Assembly (NCBI RefSeq): GCF_964275005.1
Contig: NC_092692.1
Span: 15,212,084-15,276,083, forward strand
DNA from: Diadema setosum
Taxonomy: Eukaryota; Echinodermata; Echinoidea; Diadematoida; Diadematidae
DNA: 64,000 bases
Direction: 5' to 3'
How positions within the stretch are numbered: the first letter of the stretch is position 1; each line of letters opens with the position of its first letter. Shown here piece by piece: positions 52,511 through 64,000 of this stretch. The position numbers and the translations under genes were made by a program. The notes below the pieces were generated by a model. It did no database searches and had not been told where the DNA came from. It saw nothing but the letters and a program-made list of their open reading frames with translations.

Positions 52511-54525
52511 GAACATGTTTATTACAATCCAGAGAATGGGTATGTGATTCAATGGCACAACAATGTCAATGTGAAAATTCCTTGTCTAGGGGTAAACTTT
52601 TGTGCTCCATGGCCTTGATGCCCCCCCCCCCCCCCCATTTCATGGCATTCTATAAAGTGATCCAGACTGAGTAGTTGGAACGGGGGAGTGTTACACCACA
52701 GCTCACAGGTAGTTTTCAGGGTTTATGCATCTATAGTATGAGTGGAACGATTTGTCGTCGTAAACTGCCATCACTTTTCCTGAATGATTGCCTGTCATTT
52801 CGAAGGAGATGTTCTCCTAAAAGGCACTTGTTGTCTTTGACGAAATGATTCACACATCTTTTTTTTTTTTTTTAAAGAAATACCTGTAGTAATGTAATAC
52901 TTCATTGACCTTGTTCATTTGCACAATAATGGCAACATTGGTATGGTGATAGCAGGCATCATATTGCATGAAAGCGACATAAATACCTCAGAATTGAAAG
53001 TGAGTAGATAGATTATTCTGTGTTAGAAAGTATTTAGGAAAGACAATATGAGTTCGAGCCAAACCTTGATTATTTCAAGCCATACTATATTGTGGCCTTT
53101 CTATCCATATATTTTGTTTCATTTTGTTCTAAAGGTATTCCCCAAGTTCTTGAAAGTTTGTTATCAACCTTTTCAAAGGCCAGATTGCCCAATTTCTAAA
53201 CTTGTAGATATGATGCCTACTGTCCTCTCAATGTCCAGATAATTTACCTTGTGTACTTTCGTGCCAGTCTGTAGTTGTAGGGATTGAACAACAAGCCAAC
53301 TAATGGTAAGTAGCTCCAGCAAAAGGTAGGGTTGTAAAGTGATGTCACAGTTCAAAGGTTGAGCTCATGAGATGCTTGGATTATGATGCAGTGAAGTGTT
53401 CACAGAGAAAGAGATAAGGAAAAGTAAATGTAAATGTGGCAAAAGGGATAAAGGTTTGTACAAGATGTGTCGCTTTGCAGATAGAGTGCCAAATCAAAAT
53501 GGTAAGCACACTTCCCTAGTTTCTGGGATCAGCAACATGAACCCGGTAGCAGAAGAAGATAGGATAGACAGAAAGGGAGAAGAAGATAAGATGGAAGAAA
53601 AGGGATATTTTCCTTTGTAAAATGTCTTGTAAAAATATTTCATTTATATGTATTTGTGAGAGAGATACATTATGATTACTCTTCTTTTTTTTTTTTTTTT
53701 GAGAATATGTGTGGTAAACTTTCCACAGACAATCATTGATGTGTCATGCTGTTTTCTTGATTTGCTCTTAAAACTTCTTATGTCAGTGAAACTCTTCAAA
53801 ATCACAAACCCTTTCAGCCATGAATGGTGACTATAAATGAATTATGTCAGCCTATTATTATTTCCACGCATGCTTGTCAAACTTTGTATGTTTTAAACAA
53901 AACAAGATTGAAATAGCCGGATGACTTATTATATAGTAATTTTTGTACTCATTATACTAGTTGGAATGTTTTAGAATAACTTACAGGGTTTTTTTTTTTT
54001 TTCTTATGGTCTTGTTTTGTTGTTTTGTTTGTGTTTTTGTCATTCAGAGACCACATGTATAAATCACCAAACAGATATCCACACTAAAAATGAAAACACA
54101 ATATTTTAGCATGCAACACTATATTTCTCCACATTTAACATGTGCGCATAGACTGGAGTATTCGTATTTCCTTATTTTGCTATGGTATGGCAAAAAAATT
54201 TTACTCAACCCCCAACACCTTCCCTGAAAATTACTCTTCACTGGTACACAGGAGTTTGTTCTCACGTGAGTATGCTGTATATAGTAATAATTGTCTGCAA
54301 ATAATGTTGGATAAAGTTGTTATTGTGAATTTATTGGCAATTTACCCAAGTTGGTTTGTCCAGTGATGTTAAAACTCTTTCATCTCGTCTGCAATGGAAT
54401 GCCTGGATTTTCCCCCCAATACATCAGGTTTGATGCTTTCTCTTTGAATATTTGTATTGTACATTAAGCAGTTTATCCAATTATGTTTCTTTGCAGAGAT
54501 GTTGCTTGTATTATGGAGAATTGTG

Positions 54526-54531
54526 AATAAA
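54526..54531 (+). promoter_or_regulatory. ZNF207: Candidate distal poly(A) signal of ZNF207
   Basis: AATAAA followed within 60 nt by GTGATTGATTTATTTGATAT, a GT/T-rich downstream element. Confidence 0.45.
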
Positions 54532-54545
54532 TCCATTCATTTGAA

Positions 54546-57500
54546 CTGATAATGTGATTGATTTATTTGATATGTGAAAGAGAGAAAGTATATGTGTTGA
54601 GAATATGTGTTTTCATATATGATGTTTAATAGTTTGAGTTATAAAAAGAAAGAAAGTTATCAGAAAGAATATACCCAAATTTGAAAACAAAAGGGAAGAA
54701 AGAGAATTTCCTCATTTCATTTTTATTTTGATCATTATGATTTGGTCAGCCATCTCTATTTTTCGGTGGATGTGATTATTATTTAAAGTTACCATTACTT
54801 CTATTTTTAGATGTGTGAGTAATGGTAACCACATTTTTTGCCAAATTCACACAATAACTCTGCTGCTCTGAGGCTAACATTGCATGATGACTGTGCAAAT
54901 TTCTATTTGCCTGGAAACTGTGTCTTTGCAGTGTGAGTACTTCAATTGGTGTGACTTGTCTCTTACTTTCCTATTGCATTTCCAGATCCGGGTTTAAACA
55001 GATTTTGCTGATCACTTGTGTTTCCAAAAGGCAAGTCACTTGTGAGCATAAAAGAAAATCTGTATATCATTTACTAGTTATTTCTTAAGTGTTAATATTA
55101 ATGATCGTTATAATTTTCCCCCATTTTTTTATTTTGCAATAGTAGTTTGAACAAAAAAAAACCATACTCATATTGAAGTAGTAATTGTGTCCTGTATTTT
55201 CTGGGAGTTCAATGTTGAAACTAAACTATGAAGATACAATGCTGTGCAGCTCATTTGTTGCATAACATTTTTTCCTCCCTCCATACGTAATTGTGTGTCC
55301 TGTAGAGCGTATAAAGTAACATGTGAACACAATTTGGATTTTAGAAATCAAACTGCATACTAGAAGGAATCAAAATGTGGACAGTAGATAGCAGTCCAGA
55401 GGATTATTTGCTCATTACCAGAAAAACGAAAAGACAGAGATTTCGATTGCAAGATTTGATTTGTATCTATGGGTCAGAACACAAGAAGATGACAACCATT
55501 AGCATTATTATTATTATTATTTATTTTGTTTATCTATTTATTTTTTTGCTGCATAATTGAGCAGGGAATTATGACACTTGTAACAAAAATTGAGGTAATG
55601 TAGCTGAGGTTTCTTTGATGATGTGTAGATATTAATGATAGACTCAACACTGGTGGAAACAAATCACTTGTAGATGTACTGGGAGATCTGTGGTAGACTC
55701 GTACCATCCGTTGGATTATAGAATTGATGTACAGTAGATCAGATATACAGAAGAATCACTCTTTACAGCCAGGTAATTCTGTTGGGATATACACAGCTGA
55801 GCCATATACAACAAGTCTAGATGTCTCATGGAATTAAAAATAAAAAATTAAAAAAACACTTGTTTTGTGAGGCAGTTTCCCTATGAAGCATTTTACATGA
55901 GGTGCATCTTAATGGAAAAGTAGTCTGTACGGGCCACTGTTTTTTGTTTCCCGTGGTGGTTTTACAAATAAGTAAAACTTGTGTTGGATACCTCTTCAAA
56001 AATAAATCATTCAGCACTGATTGTAATTAGAAGAATTGTATCTTGAAAGCCCATCATTCAAAAGAATTGTATCCTAGTTAAGCTGGTTTCTAATGAATAG
56101 CCACTGTAACATTACCACTCAATGCCATGCTGAACACTGCTTTGTATTAACCCTTTTGGATGGAATTGTTCAATTGACTTATCAAAAATGGTGTTCAGTC
56201 ATGTTTTGAGTTGACATGAATGCACATGCACACTTGTGATCACAAAATGTTATATTCTCATTTTGACTGTGAATCAAATTATTTTGTTTGATGAACGTTT
56301 GAAGTTGTTGGGTTTTTTTTTTTTCAGTGAAAAGTGTATTGGCTCTCTTTCTTTACCAATCTTCAAAAATATTTGGTTACATGCTGAATATGGTATCTCA
56401 CTGACAAAACTGATGCAAAGAAGGTGTTTTGGCATTATTGGAAAATCAAGATTAAGACATGGATAAAATTAGCATGTTTGATGGGTGATTAGGAATTGTT
56501 TGCTCCTCTGGTGAAAGAAGACCTCAAACTTTCCACACACAAAAGAGGAGTTTTTAGTTCATTATAGTGCTTGAGTGAAAAAAAAAGAACAACAGTAGAT
56601 AGAAAGTTTTCTTACTGCTGTTTTGAATTTCCACTGTTCACCATTTCAGATGGTATGGTAAACAAGTTACATGACCAAGACTTTAATTTGTGCCATTGGA
56701 CTACATTGAAACTAAGGGCCTTTTACACTGCTTTGATTCTGTCAATTTTTGTTGTTGAGATAATGCAAATAATGCAAAGGAAATTGCCAGAGTGCAATAT
56801 CAAATTATTGGTTGAAAGTCCATGTTTTTCTTTTTTGCTAATGGACTCATTCTGTTCATATCAGAAACCTTTAGTTCCCATTGTTCAGAATGTTACTTTT
56901 TTTTCTGACTTTGTTTGTCCTCTGTAAGACGTTATGGACCTCCTCTTGAAGTCGAGCCATCTTTCTCTTTGTTCCAGTCCTGTCTTTTAGTAGCCTCACA
57001 CACCAGTCCCCGGAGGATTTTCTGGTGGGCTGGTAAGAAGGAATGGGCAGTTGGTTCAAAGCAAACCTGCTCTTCTAAGGCAAGTCCCGTCACGCATGTG
57101 CTCAGTTTTAGTAGAACTTCTTTCACAGCATATCTTACTGCTGTTGGATGGCACATGCTGTCCCCAACACACACTCTTTTTCGTGATGTGTTTGGCGAAA
57201 CTCTGTAGTTGTTTTTTTCTCTGTCCTTGGATCAGTGGCATCTTGTAGCCAATGTCACTTTTCTCAGAAACACAAAGGAAAAAACAAAAACAAAACCCCA
57301 TAATAGACAATGAAAGCAAAATAAAATGGAAAGCAGCTGGTATGTTGATGGCATTATTAAGAACTTGCCAAACATAGTAACGATGAAAGACTGTAATTTG
57401 TTCACATAATTCATTTAAAAGCAGCGATAATTTCATGTTTTGTGAAAAATAAGCCATCATGAGGGCTATTGCTTGTTTAAATTCTTTTGTGAAACAAACC

Positions 57501-57833
57501 TTAATGGGGAGGTTGAACTTTTCCTTCCCCTTACAAATCTGACTGGGTTTTGCTATTGTTTCAAGCATACTCCTGTCCTTATGAAGGTGGAGATGGATCG
57601 ATTATGATTTTGATTTGAAGAAGGGCAACTTGGCAGAAAAAGTGACTTGGGCTACAGGATTCCACACTAATCGGATATGGCTTTCCATTAGATCTTTTCT
57701 GGTGAAAGTTCTAAGGCCCGTGTGGATTTTGAGAAGGGAGAAAAGTAAGATAATTTGTACGACATCAATGCAGTAAAAACAGAGTGTACTTTATCAAAGT
57801 CGGTAGCCACCATGAAGTCAACATCAGCTTTGA
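54546..57833. other. Non-coding or unassigned region downstream of ZNF207
   Basis: It is AT-rich, without repeats of note and without a recognisable gene. Minus-strand open frames at 57,568-57,056 and 57,174-56,932 overlap. One (KEVLLKLSTCVTGLALEEQV) looks faintly protein-like, but it matches no family I know and lacks good splice borders. Confidence 0.5.
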
Positions 57834-58154
57834 TCTGGAGTGTAGAATATATAGGTTGAATTAAGACAACTACAGTATTGTAGTGAATTAGTAACAATGT
57901 AACAACACTGTTATAATGTCAACATTACCAAACAAATAAGTCTGGAGTGTAGAATATATAGGTTGAATTAAGACAACTACAGTATTGTAGTGAATTAGTA
58001 ACAATGTAACAACACTGTTATAATGTCAACATTACCAAACAAATAAGTCTGGAGTGTAGAATATATAGGTTGAATTAAGACAACTACAGTATTGTAGTGA
58101 ATTAGTAACAATGTAACAACACTGTTATAATGTCAACATTACCAAACAAATATG
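57834..58154. repeat. Three-copy tandem repeat, 107-bp unit
   Basis: Units start at 57834, 57941 and 58048 with TCTGGAGTGTAGAATATATA. The three copies are virtually identical until the last few bases, so the amplification is recent, or the assembly may have collapsed or expanded it. Confidence 0.95.
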
Positions 58155-59555
58155 TCCTGTTTTATATCAGTGTTCATAAGTGTTGATGTGTCTGATATTT
58201 CTTATTTCTTAGCAGTCCTGGAAGTGTGATTACTTTGTTGGAATTGAGGGATGCAAGTTTTACATGTTTTTCATGATTTACATTTTTTTTCTTGCATAGG
58301 AAATGGATATTTTTCTTATTATCTGTCCATCTATCTGTCTGTCTGTCTGTCTTTAGACATTTACTCTGGAACATAAAAGATTAAAAAAAAAAAAAAACTG
58401 ACAGAGAAGACTAAAAAAGCCCTTGAATAATCATTAAGGAATCTGTGAATTTCAACCCTTTATGCTGGCACAATTCTGTTCAATCTGGCTACCAAGTCTA
58501 GGCAAAATTTTTATGAAAAGTCGGGACGCATAGTATTCTGGCACTTGTGGGTACATATTTGTAAAGTGGAACTTGTTGGAAATTTGAAAGACTGTCTTGA
58601 GGGCTGGTATGTTCAGCATGTGTTACTAAAACTTCATGATGATCTGATATCAGATTATAATTAGTAATGTGGGACCGCTGTTTCTGTTAATGATTGGAAA
58701 GTGGCAGGTTTGTAAATGAGCAAAATTGAATTCAAACTAATGAATGACAGTTACCCAGGCAAATTGTGAAGAGGCAAACATATTCTTTTAAGTACAATCT
58801 ATCTAAATTGTGAGCTGTTGGGCTGTTTTGATTTTTTTTTGTTTTTTTTTTTGTTACCAAGTAGTTGCATTTCTCTATTTACTTCAGAGAACAATGGTAG
58901 TGTCTAACTTAGTGAAATATGTCTTGTATTCAACTCTTCAGAATCTAGGCATGATAAATTTACATCATTACTCTGAATCTATCAGGCTAAAGATCTTATG
59001 ATAGCACCATAGGAATTTGAAGGCTTGTTTCACTAGTTGGGGCTCTTTCTATTGGGGAAATTGTGGGACTTTTTTCATTATGGCACTGAAGAAAACCACT
59101 TTTTTCTTTATGGCACTTTAGAAAAACACTTTTTTTTTTAGCATTAGTGATGGCATAGAAGTGTTTTCAAATGTCAGGTGCTACACATTGTGTGTGTGTG
59201 TCTGAGTGTGTGCTTAGTTTGTTTACTCTTTCATAGAACAACTTAAATGACAGAGCACATTATAAAAGGATAAAAAACAAACAAACCCTAAGAATATTAT
59301 TTTTTCATCACTGAACTGGATGAAGTTTAAGCAAAACATAGTGCAGTGTACACATGAATTCATACTTTTTTCGAACTTACGAATGTGCTAAAGTAACACC
59401 TAAATGTGTAAAATCTTCTGCAATATTTGGCACACGTACGTGAAGGTACAATGTTATATTGAATCAGAAGCAATACCTTTGTAGAACCAAGAGAGGTTTA
59501 ATGATGTATAGAGATATAGAGAGATAAATATATATAGGAAGGAGACAGAGACAGG

Positions 59556-59560
<5 letters not shown>

Positions 59561-59597
<37 letters not shown>
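59561..59597. repeat. (GA)n microsatellite
   Basis: A pure AG tract in the gene-poor right part of the window. Confidence 0.9.
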
Positions 59598-59600
<3 letters not shown>

Positions 59601-60576
59601 GTAATAGCAGGGGTAGAGTTCAGGAATGAAAAAGACACCTAAAAAATAATAATAATTCCATTAGATTAGTAGAGGCAAGAATTTAATATAGCTTTTGAAC
59701 AATCTGATAGTATAAAAGAAAACAAGCAATCAAGCAAACTGCTAGAAGACTAGAAGAGAAAAATATATGAAAATAAGTGTAGGACAGATGCTTCATGTGT
59801 ATTATGTCTTTTTCCCGATCTTACTCCAGCCCTCGATTATTATTATCAGGGGGAAATCTGGGAGCAAACTGCTTCACTCTCTAAAATTCCACCAGTCCGC
59901 TGGCGTTCGTCAAAGGCAAGTCCCCAGAAACTGCTCTGTGATATTGCATGTAATGCAGTTATCCAAAAATTTCACAGTACAGTCCCCGTCGGGGTGGCTG
60001 TACTGTTGGACTTTTTTTTCTTTAGTCGAGAAAAAGTCCCCAACATGCACCGAACAAAGATGTGTGTTTGGCGAAATGTTGCGTAGTGTAAATATTTGTA
60101 TCCGTGTTGCTGTGCCGCTGTAATTTGAACCAGTGTTGTGCCTGTTGCCTGTTTTAACAATGTTTACCTCTACTTATGTCATCATATGTGATATGAACAA
60201 ACGAATGATAATTTCACCTTGATGGTGATGAACAAAAAAAAGGGAATTGATATTTACTAAAGGGTAAGTAATTTTTGTTTTTCTGGTCACTACATTATAG
60301 ACTGCAAAATGGGCTACCATTGCAGTTGGCTGTTTATAACACTTTGCATTGCTGTCTACAAAATTTGGCAGTCCTATTTTGAACATTTCATTTCAAATAA
60401 ACACCATGCAACTGTCTATTGGATATTTCCTTACAGTCACATGCAATTCAAGATAAACCTGTAGATTTTAAGTTCTTAACACAATCACAATCAATCATCT
60501 ATGGTTCTACAACCTCATGGATACTTTCCTAGTAACTCTTTCCTTTGACTTGGTTTTGAATGGCTCATATTTCTGG

Positions 60577-60909
60577 GGTCATTCCACTAGACCGACACCC
60601 ATGAGTCATACAGTCCACAAGTTCGGCATTGAAAACAGGTCCACGAGTCATACAGCTCACGAGTCATACAGCCCACGAGTTCGACACTAGGCAAATAAAG
60701 CCCATGAGATGGACACTTGGTCAAAACAGCCCACAAGTTCGACAGATACAACACGGGGCTTAATGTGTCAGTCTCGTGGGCCTTGTTAGCTTAGTGTCGA
60801 ACTCATGGGCTTTATGACTCGTGAACTGTATAATCATAGGCTGTATGACGTGAGCTGTAGAACTCGTGGGATGTATGACTTGTGGGTGTCGGTCTCGTGA
60901 CGTGCACCC
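60577..60909. repeat. Foldback word-repeat element, copy 2
   Basis: The left half repeats words of the type CACGAGTCATACAGCCCACG and GAGTTCGACA. The right half repeats their reverse complements (GTGTCGAACTCATGGGC, GTATGACTTGTGGGTGTCGG). The centre is AACACGGGGCTTAATGTG. The whole can fold as an imperfect hairpin of repeated words. It shares ends and centre with the 5.4-kb copy. Confidence 0.8.
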
Positions 60910-61474
60910 ATATTTCTTTCATCTCTTCTTCGATGACATATAAATGTACATGTATCACCAAACACGTAAATAACACTCCTTTGATAATTGTATTGCATCC
61001 ACATTTAATCATAATGATTACCAATTCTTTACTTCCACCATGGACTAAGAATAAGGTGAAACAACTAAAGTAATTGTGAATTGTTTCTGTGGTGAAAGAC
61101 CACACAATCCTTTTCTTTTGAATAATGATAATCATTCACATTAGAAAGTTAGTGATAATGTACTAGATGCGTGAATGATATTTTCATTGTGAAAAAGTTG
61201 TAGGAGGATGTAAGTTTGTGTAACAAACAAAAACAAACTGAAAAGAGCAATATGAATCCCAAATTTATCTACCTTCTGTTACATTATGTTGGTGTTTTTA
61301 TAAGGGTTTGTGGTTGCAGCATGTGTTTCTTTTTTTGTTTTAAATTTTCCATTTTTCCATTGTATGTGATTATGATTTGACATTTGACAATGATGTCAGC
61401 CATTCAGATCAAATGAAAGGTATTCATTCTGAAAAGTGAAAACTCCATAACCAAACACTTGACATAGGATTTAA

Positions 61475-61838
61475 AGGGGATGGCTAGTAACCGATCAGTG
61501 GGAATCAATGGGAATGCTGAGGGATGATTGTTCCAATCCTTGTGGGATTCGTTTAAGAGTACATTATATATCTACTGTTGTGTGAAAATTATTTGCTTCA
61601 GAACGGTCTCATATTCAAGTAATGTGCAGATTAATGCCCCATCACTGACCAGGCACGCTAATCTGGAAACATTAAACTGCACATTACTTGAATATGAGAC
61701 CATTCTGAAGCAAATAATTTTCACACAACAATAGATATATAATGTACTCTTAAATGAATCCCACAAGGATTGGAATAATAATCCTCCAGCATTCCCAGTG
61801 TACGATGATTCCCACTGATCAGTTACTGGCCATCCCCT
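61475..61838. mobile_element. TTAA-flanked foldback MITE, copy 2
   Basis: TTAA abuts both ends (61471-61474 and 61839-61842). The termini AGGGGATGGCTAGTAAC and, reverse-complemented, AGGGGATGGCCAGTAAC match at 16 of 17 positions. The halves mirror each other nearly throughout around an asymmetrical centre. It is 364 bp and clearly homologous to 25179-25536. This copy is better preserved at its ends. Confidence 0.85.
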
Positions 61839-62440
61839 TTAAGGTATCCAGTCACCTAAACATATGCACTAGATCATGTGGTTGTCCATCACCTCATGGG
61901 TAAAAAGTGATGCATTGTGCTAATAAAATGCGGATGCCCAAGACATGCGTAGTCCTTCAGCATTCCGAGGGTCAGAAGGGACCAAGGAGTCAAGACGACA
62001 CGTGAAGAAGAGGACCGGCAAATCGCTGTTTGTGCGGAGTGATGAAGAGCTACAAAGCGTCTACAGCCCTCAATTTTCCTTCTACCACATAACCGCTCTC
62101 TCTTCTGACATCTTCCTTAGCTTTTTAAAGATGTTGAATTTGCATGCAGTCAATCTTGCCTACTAAAGTCAAATCTATTTGGACTGAAGAAATAGCTTCA
62201 ACTAACAGAAAATTTGACTTATGAGGGATTAAAATCAATAGAATATAAAGAGAAGAGGACTTGAAGAGACCTTCGACTTTGGCAACTATTTTGGCAACTT
62301 TTGCGAGGTTGACTTAAGCAAGGTTGACTGTATTTTATTAGTGTAAAAGTGAACATTCTGCCCCAGAGGATGGGTTGTTGTAACGCAATGAATGATGTAG
62401 GAAATGCCACTTAGATAACATTTGACTGAGATATAATATA

Positions 62441-62657
62441 CTGTAAAAGTGGATATTTTGGCACGATTAATTTTTTCATGCTCGGCCGGGCAAGAAGAGT
62501 TTAACTTTTTGCGTGTTTTAAATTCCACGGAATCAAAACATCAACTACTGGAACATATGGGCAGCAAAAATATTTGCATGCTTTTCTTTTCGCGCTAGTT
62601 TCTGGTTATGTGAAATGCGCAAAAATTTCAACACCGCGAAAATGTCCACTTTTACAG
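62441..62657. mobile_element. TA-flanked MITE (mariner-like ends)
   Basis: TA flanks both sides. The termini are CTGTAAAAGTGGATATTTT and, from the right end, CTGTAAAAGTGGACATTTT, 19 bp with one difference. It is 217 bp without coding capacity. A TA duplication and CTGTAAAA-type ends suggest a Tc1/mariner-related non-autonomous element. Confidence 0.8.
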
Positions 62658-62659
62658 TA

Positions 62660-64000
62660 GAATGAAATGTGTCATTTTGGCTGGAGTGAACCAAGTTTTT
62701 TGGAATGCATTCAAATCATCTTACAGGATATACAGACCTCTTTCCTCATTGTATCATAAACAGTCATGAAGAACCTTTAGAAACTATTGGTCGAAGAAAG
62801 ATCAGTGACACCATTCACAAAGAGCACTGCAGAGTCATGACTAAAGTTTACGGTTTCAGGGTCCCTAGGCTTTTCTGTATGATGATCAGTTCTTCACGAC
62901 TGTTTATAATACATTATACATCAAGGAAACATGTCTGCATACCCTGTAAGACGATTTGAATATGCGTTCCAAACAGCTAGGCACACTCCAGCCAAAATCT
63001 TACTCTGTATCTCAGTCAAAAGTGAGTTATCACCATTTGAATGAGTATTACTAAGGTTCGATTAAAGAAATGGTATGTTTATGCAGCTACTCTTAATGTC
63101 CAATACATGGATAGCTTGGGGATGTAGTGCTTTAGTAAGTGCAACTTAGTGTGTGAAGATTGAGATTTTATGCAACTCTATCTTAAATCCGTAGAGAGGG
63201 ACTTTACTTTGTTTTCAAGTCGATTTTGACAAAGAAGAGTTGCATCAAATAAGCAGTGATGAAAGTTTTAGTAGAATTTGACAAATATGAAGAAAGTTAC
63301 AGAATATTTGAGTTTCACTTTATTCAAGGAGGAACAGAAAGGAAAGGTAAAAGAGGGTCTATGATTAATTATGTCAGTAGATGTGGTCCCAGTTTAGTGT
63401 TAGATGAAGTATTACAATGCAACCTGTCAATCTAGCTTTGTATAGTACAGTTATACGTCAACTGCACAACATTTGGTGAGGAAGAATGTACTTGTTTAGT
63501 AATCAATTGTTATATGATATGTGTAAACATTGACAGGGAACCTTGTTAACAAAAATACATAGGCAAACTTTGGCTATGATAACGAACTTCCAGATAATAT
63601 CACACTTAAAAAAAAAAAATAAAGTGGCAAAACAGAATAGAAAGAAATGAAAGACAGTACTGTTAAAAAGAGCTTAATTGACAGCAAAATGACTCCTGGC
63701 TGGTTTGGTTTGCCATAATGTACAAACTGTGCTAGTGTTTTCAACTCAATCATGTGGAATATGTCATGTGATAAGAGAAGATATGAGCACAGGAAATGCT
63801 GTGCAATAATGATAGAATACCAGCCTTGAATTCTTTGTACATGCATTGCATCATATACACTGTAGGACCTATTATTATACCATTCATCATTATATTAATG
63901 TAAATATCACAGCTTTCTTCATTCGATCTTACACTGTCAGTCAACGCAGTTATCAGAATGATTTCCATTTTATCAGACGAAATTTGGAGTCATGAACTTA
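62660..64000. other. Right end of window, no gene seen
   Basis: AT-rich sequence with short open frames only. None shows a recognisable motif or convincing splice borders. Confidence 0.5.

Larger units (their letters stand above)
51122..54545 (+). other. ZNF207: Probable long 3' UTR of ZNF207
   Basis: No other exon is evident after the stop codon. ATTAAA occurs near 51,441, and a canonical AATAAA at 54526-54531 is followed by GT/T-rich sequence. The region includes a long interrupted poly-G tract (about 52457-52510) and a 16-base poly-C run (about 52621-52636). If the distal signal is used the UTR is about 3.4 kb. The assignment is by position only. Confidence 0.4.

Noticed and set aside
57056-57568. 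170-codon minus-strand frame, with an overlapping 80-codon frame at 56,932-57,174
   Set aside because: The two frames conflict. No family resemblance, no good splice borders and low-complexity stretches (FCFCFFLC) make a real exon unlikely, though the 80-codon frame is not excluded.
59767-60160. 118-codon + frame and 62-codon - frame near 60 kb
   Set aside because: They overlap on opposite strands and neither has a motif. A small CAGTACAG...CTGTACTG hairpin there is noted but not distinctive.
61945-62166. 73-codon frame beginning MRSPSAFRGSEGTKESRRH
   Set aside because: It lies directly beside a MITE and resembles no family. It has no splice borders and is probably part of a repeat.
1-64000. 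tRNA, rRNA or CRISPR features
   Set aside because: I looked for tRNA B-box-like words, rRNA-like conserved stretches and regular spacer arrays and saw none that hold up. The tandem repeats present do not have spacers.

Overview
The window is eukaryotic nuclear DNA. It is AT-rich, intron-dense, full of microsatellites and homopolymer runs, and has two clear protein-coding genes, both on the + strand. The gene families fit a marine invertebrate, most likely a deuterostome such as an echinoderm. That placement is an inference from family content, not a proven identification.

Gene 1 (about 4.9-35.8 kb) is a 12-exon gene that I assembled by joining exons at compatible splice phases. The frame stays open for 941 codons. 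It encodes a MULE/Mutator-type transposase-derived protein with an N-terminal FAR1/CARF-like zinc region, an RNase-H-like DDE core with all three acidic residues present, and a SWIM zinc finger (CxC...CxH). The vertebrate relatives I would compare are ZSWIM1/ZSWIM3 and the CARF-like invertebrate proteins. Many introns suggest a host-resident, domesticated gene rather than a mobile copy. Its introns are large and filled with LINE fragments, MITEs, a probable single LTR fossil and unusual elements built from short reiterated words.

35.8-40.5 kb is intergenic: two candidate poly(A) signals, a TTAA-flanked MITE, a (TA)n tract and G/T homopolymers.

Gene 2 (40,553-51,121) is the ZNF207/BuGZ orthologue, with 9 coding exons and 554 residues. 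It has two N-terminal C2H2 fingers, a long Pro/Met/Gly/Ala-rich low-complexity body and a GLEBS (BUB3-binding) motif split across exons 6 and 7. Its large first intron contains a segment with convincing splice signals on both strands. On the + strand this segment would act as a poison exon; on the - strand it contains a 119-codon open frame.

51.1-64 kb holds a probable long 3' UTR (poly(A) signal near 54.5 kb), then apparently gene-poor DNA. That stretch has a three-copy 107-bp tandem repeat, a foldback word-repeat element, a second copy of the TTAA MITE and a TA-flanked MITE.

The most unusual content is the set of non-coding elements made of reiterated 12-20-bp words in sense and antisense order. 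There are at least four sequence families, and two of them occur in more than one place. Second comes the intact-looking multi-exon MULE-derived gene, which has generally weak splice donors and a GC-AG intron.
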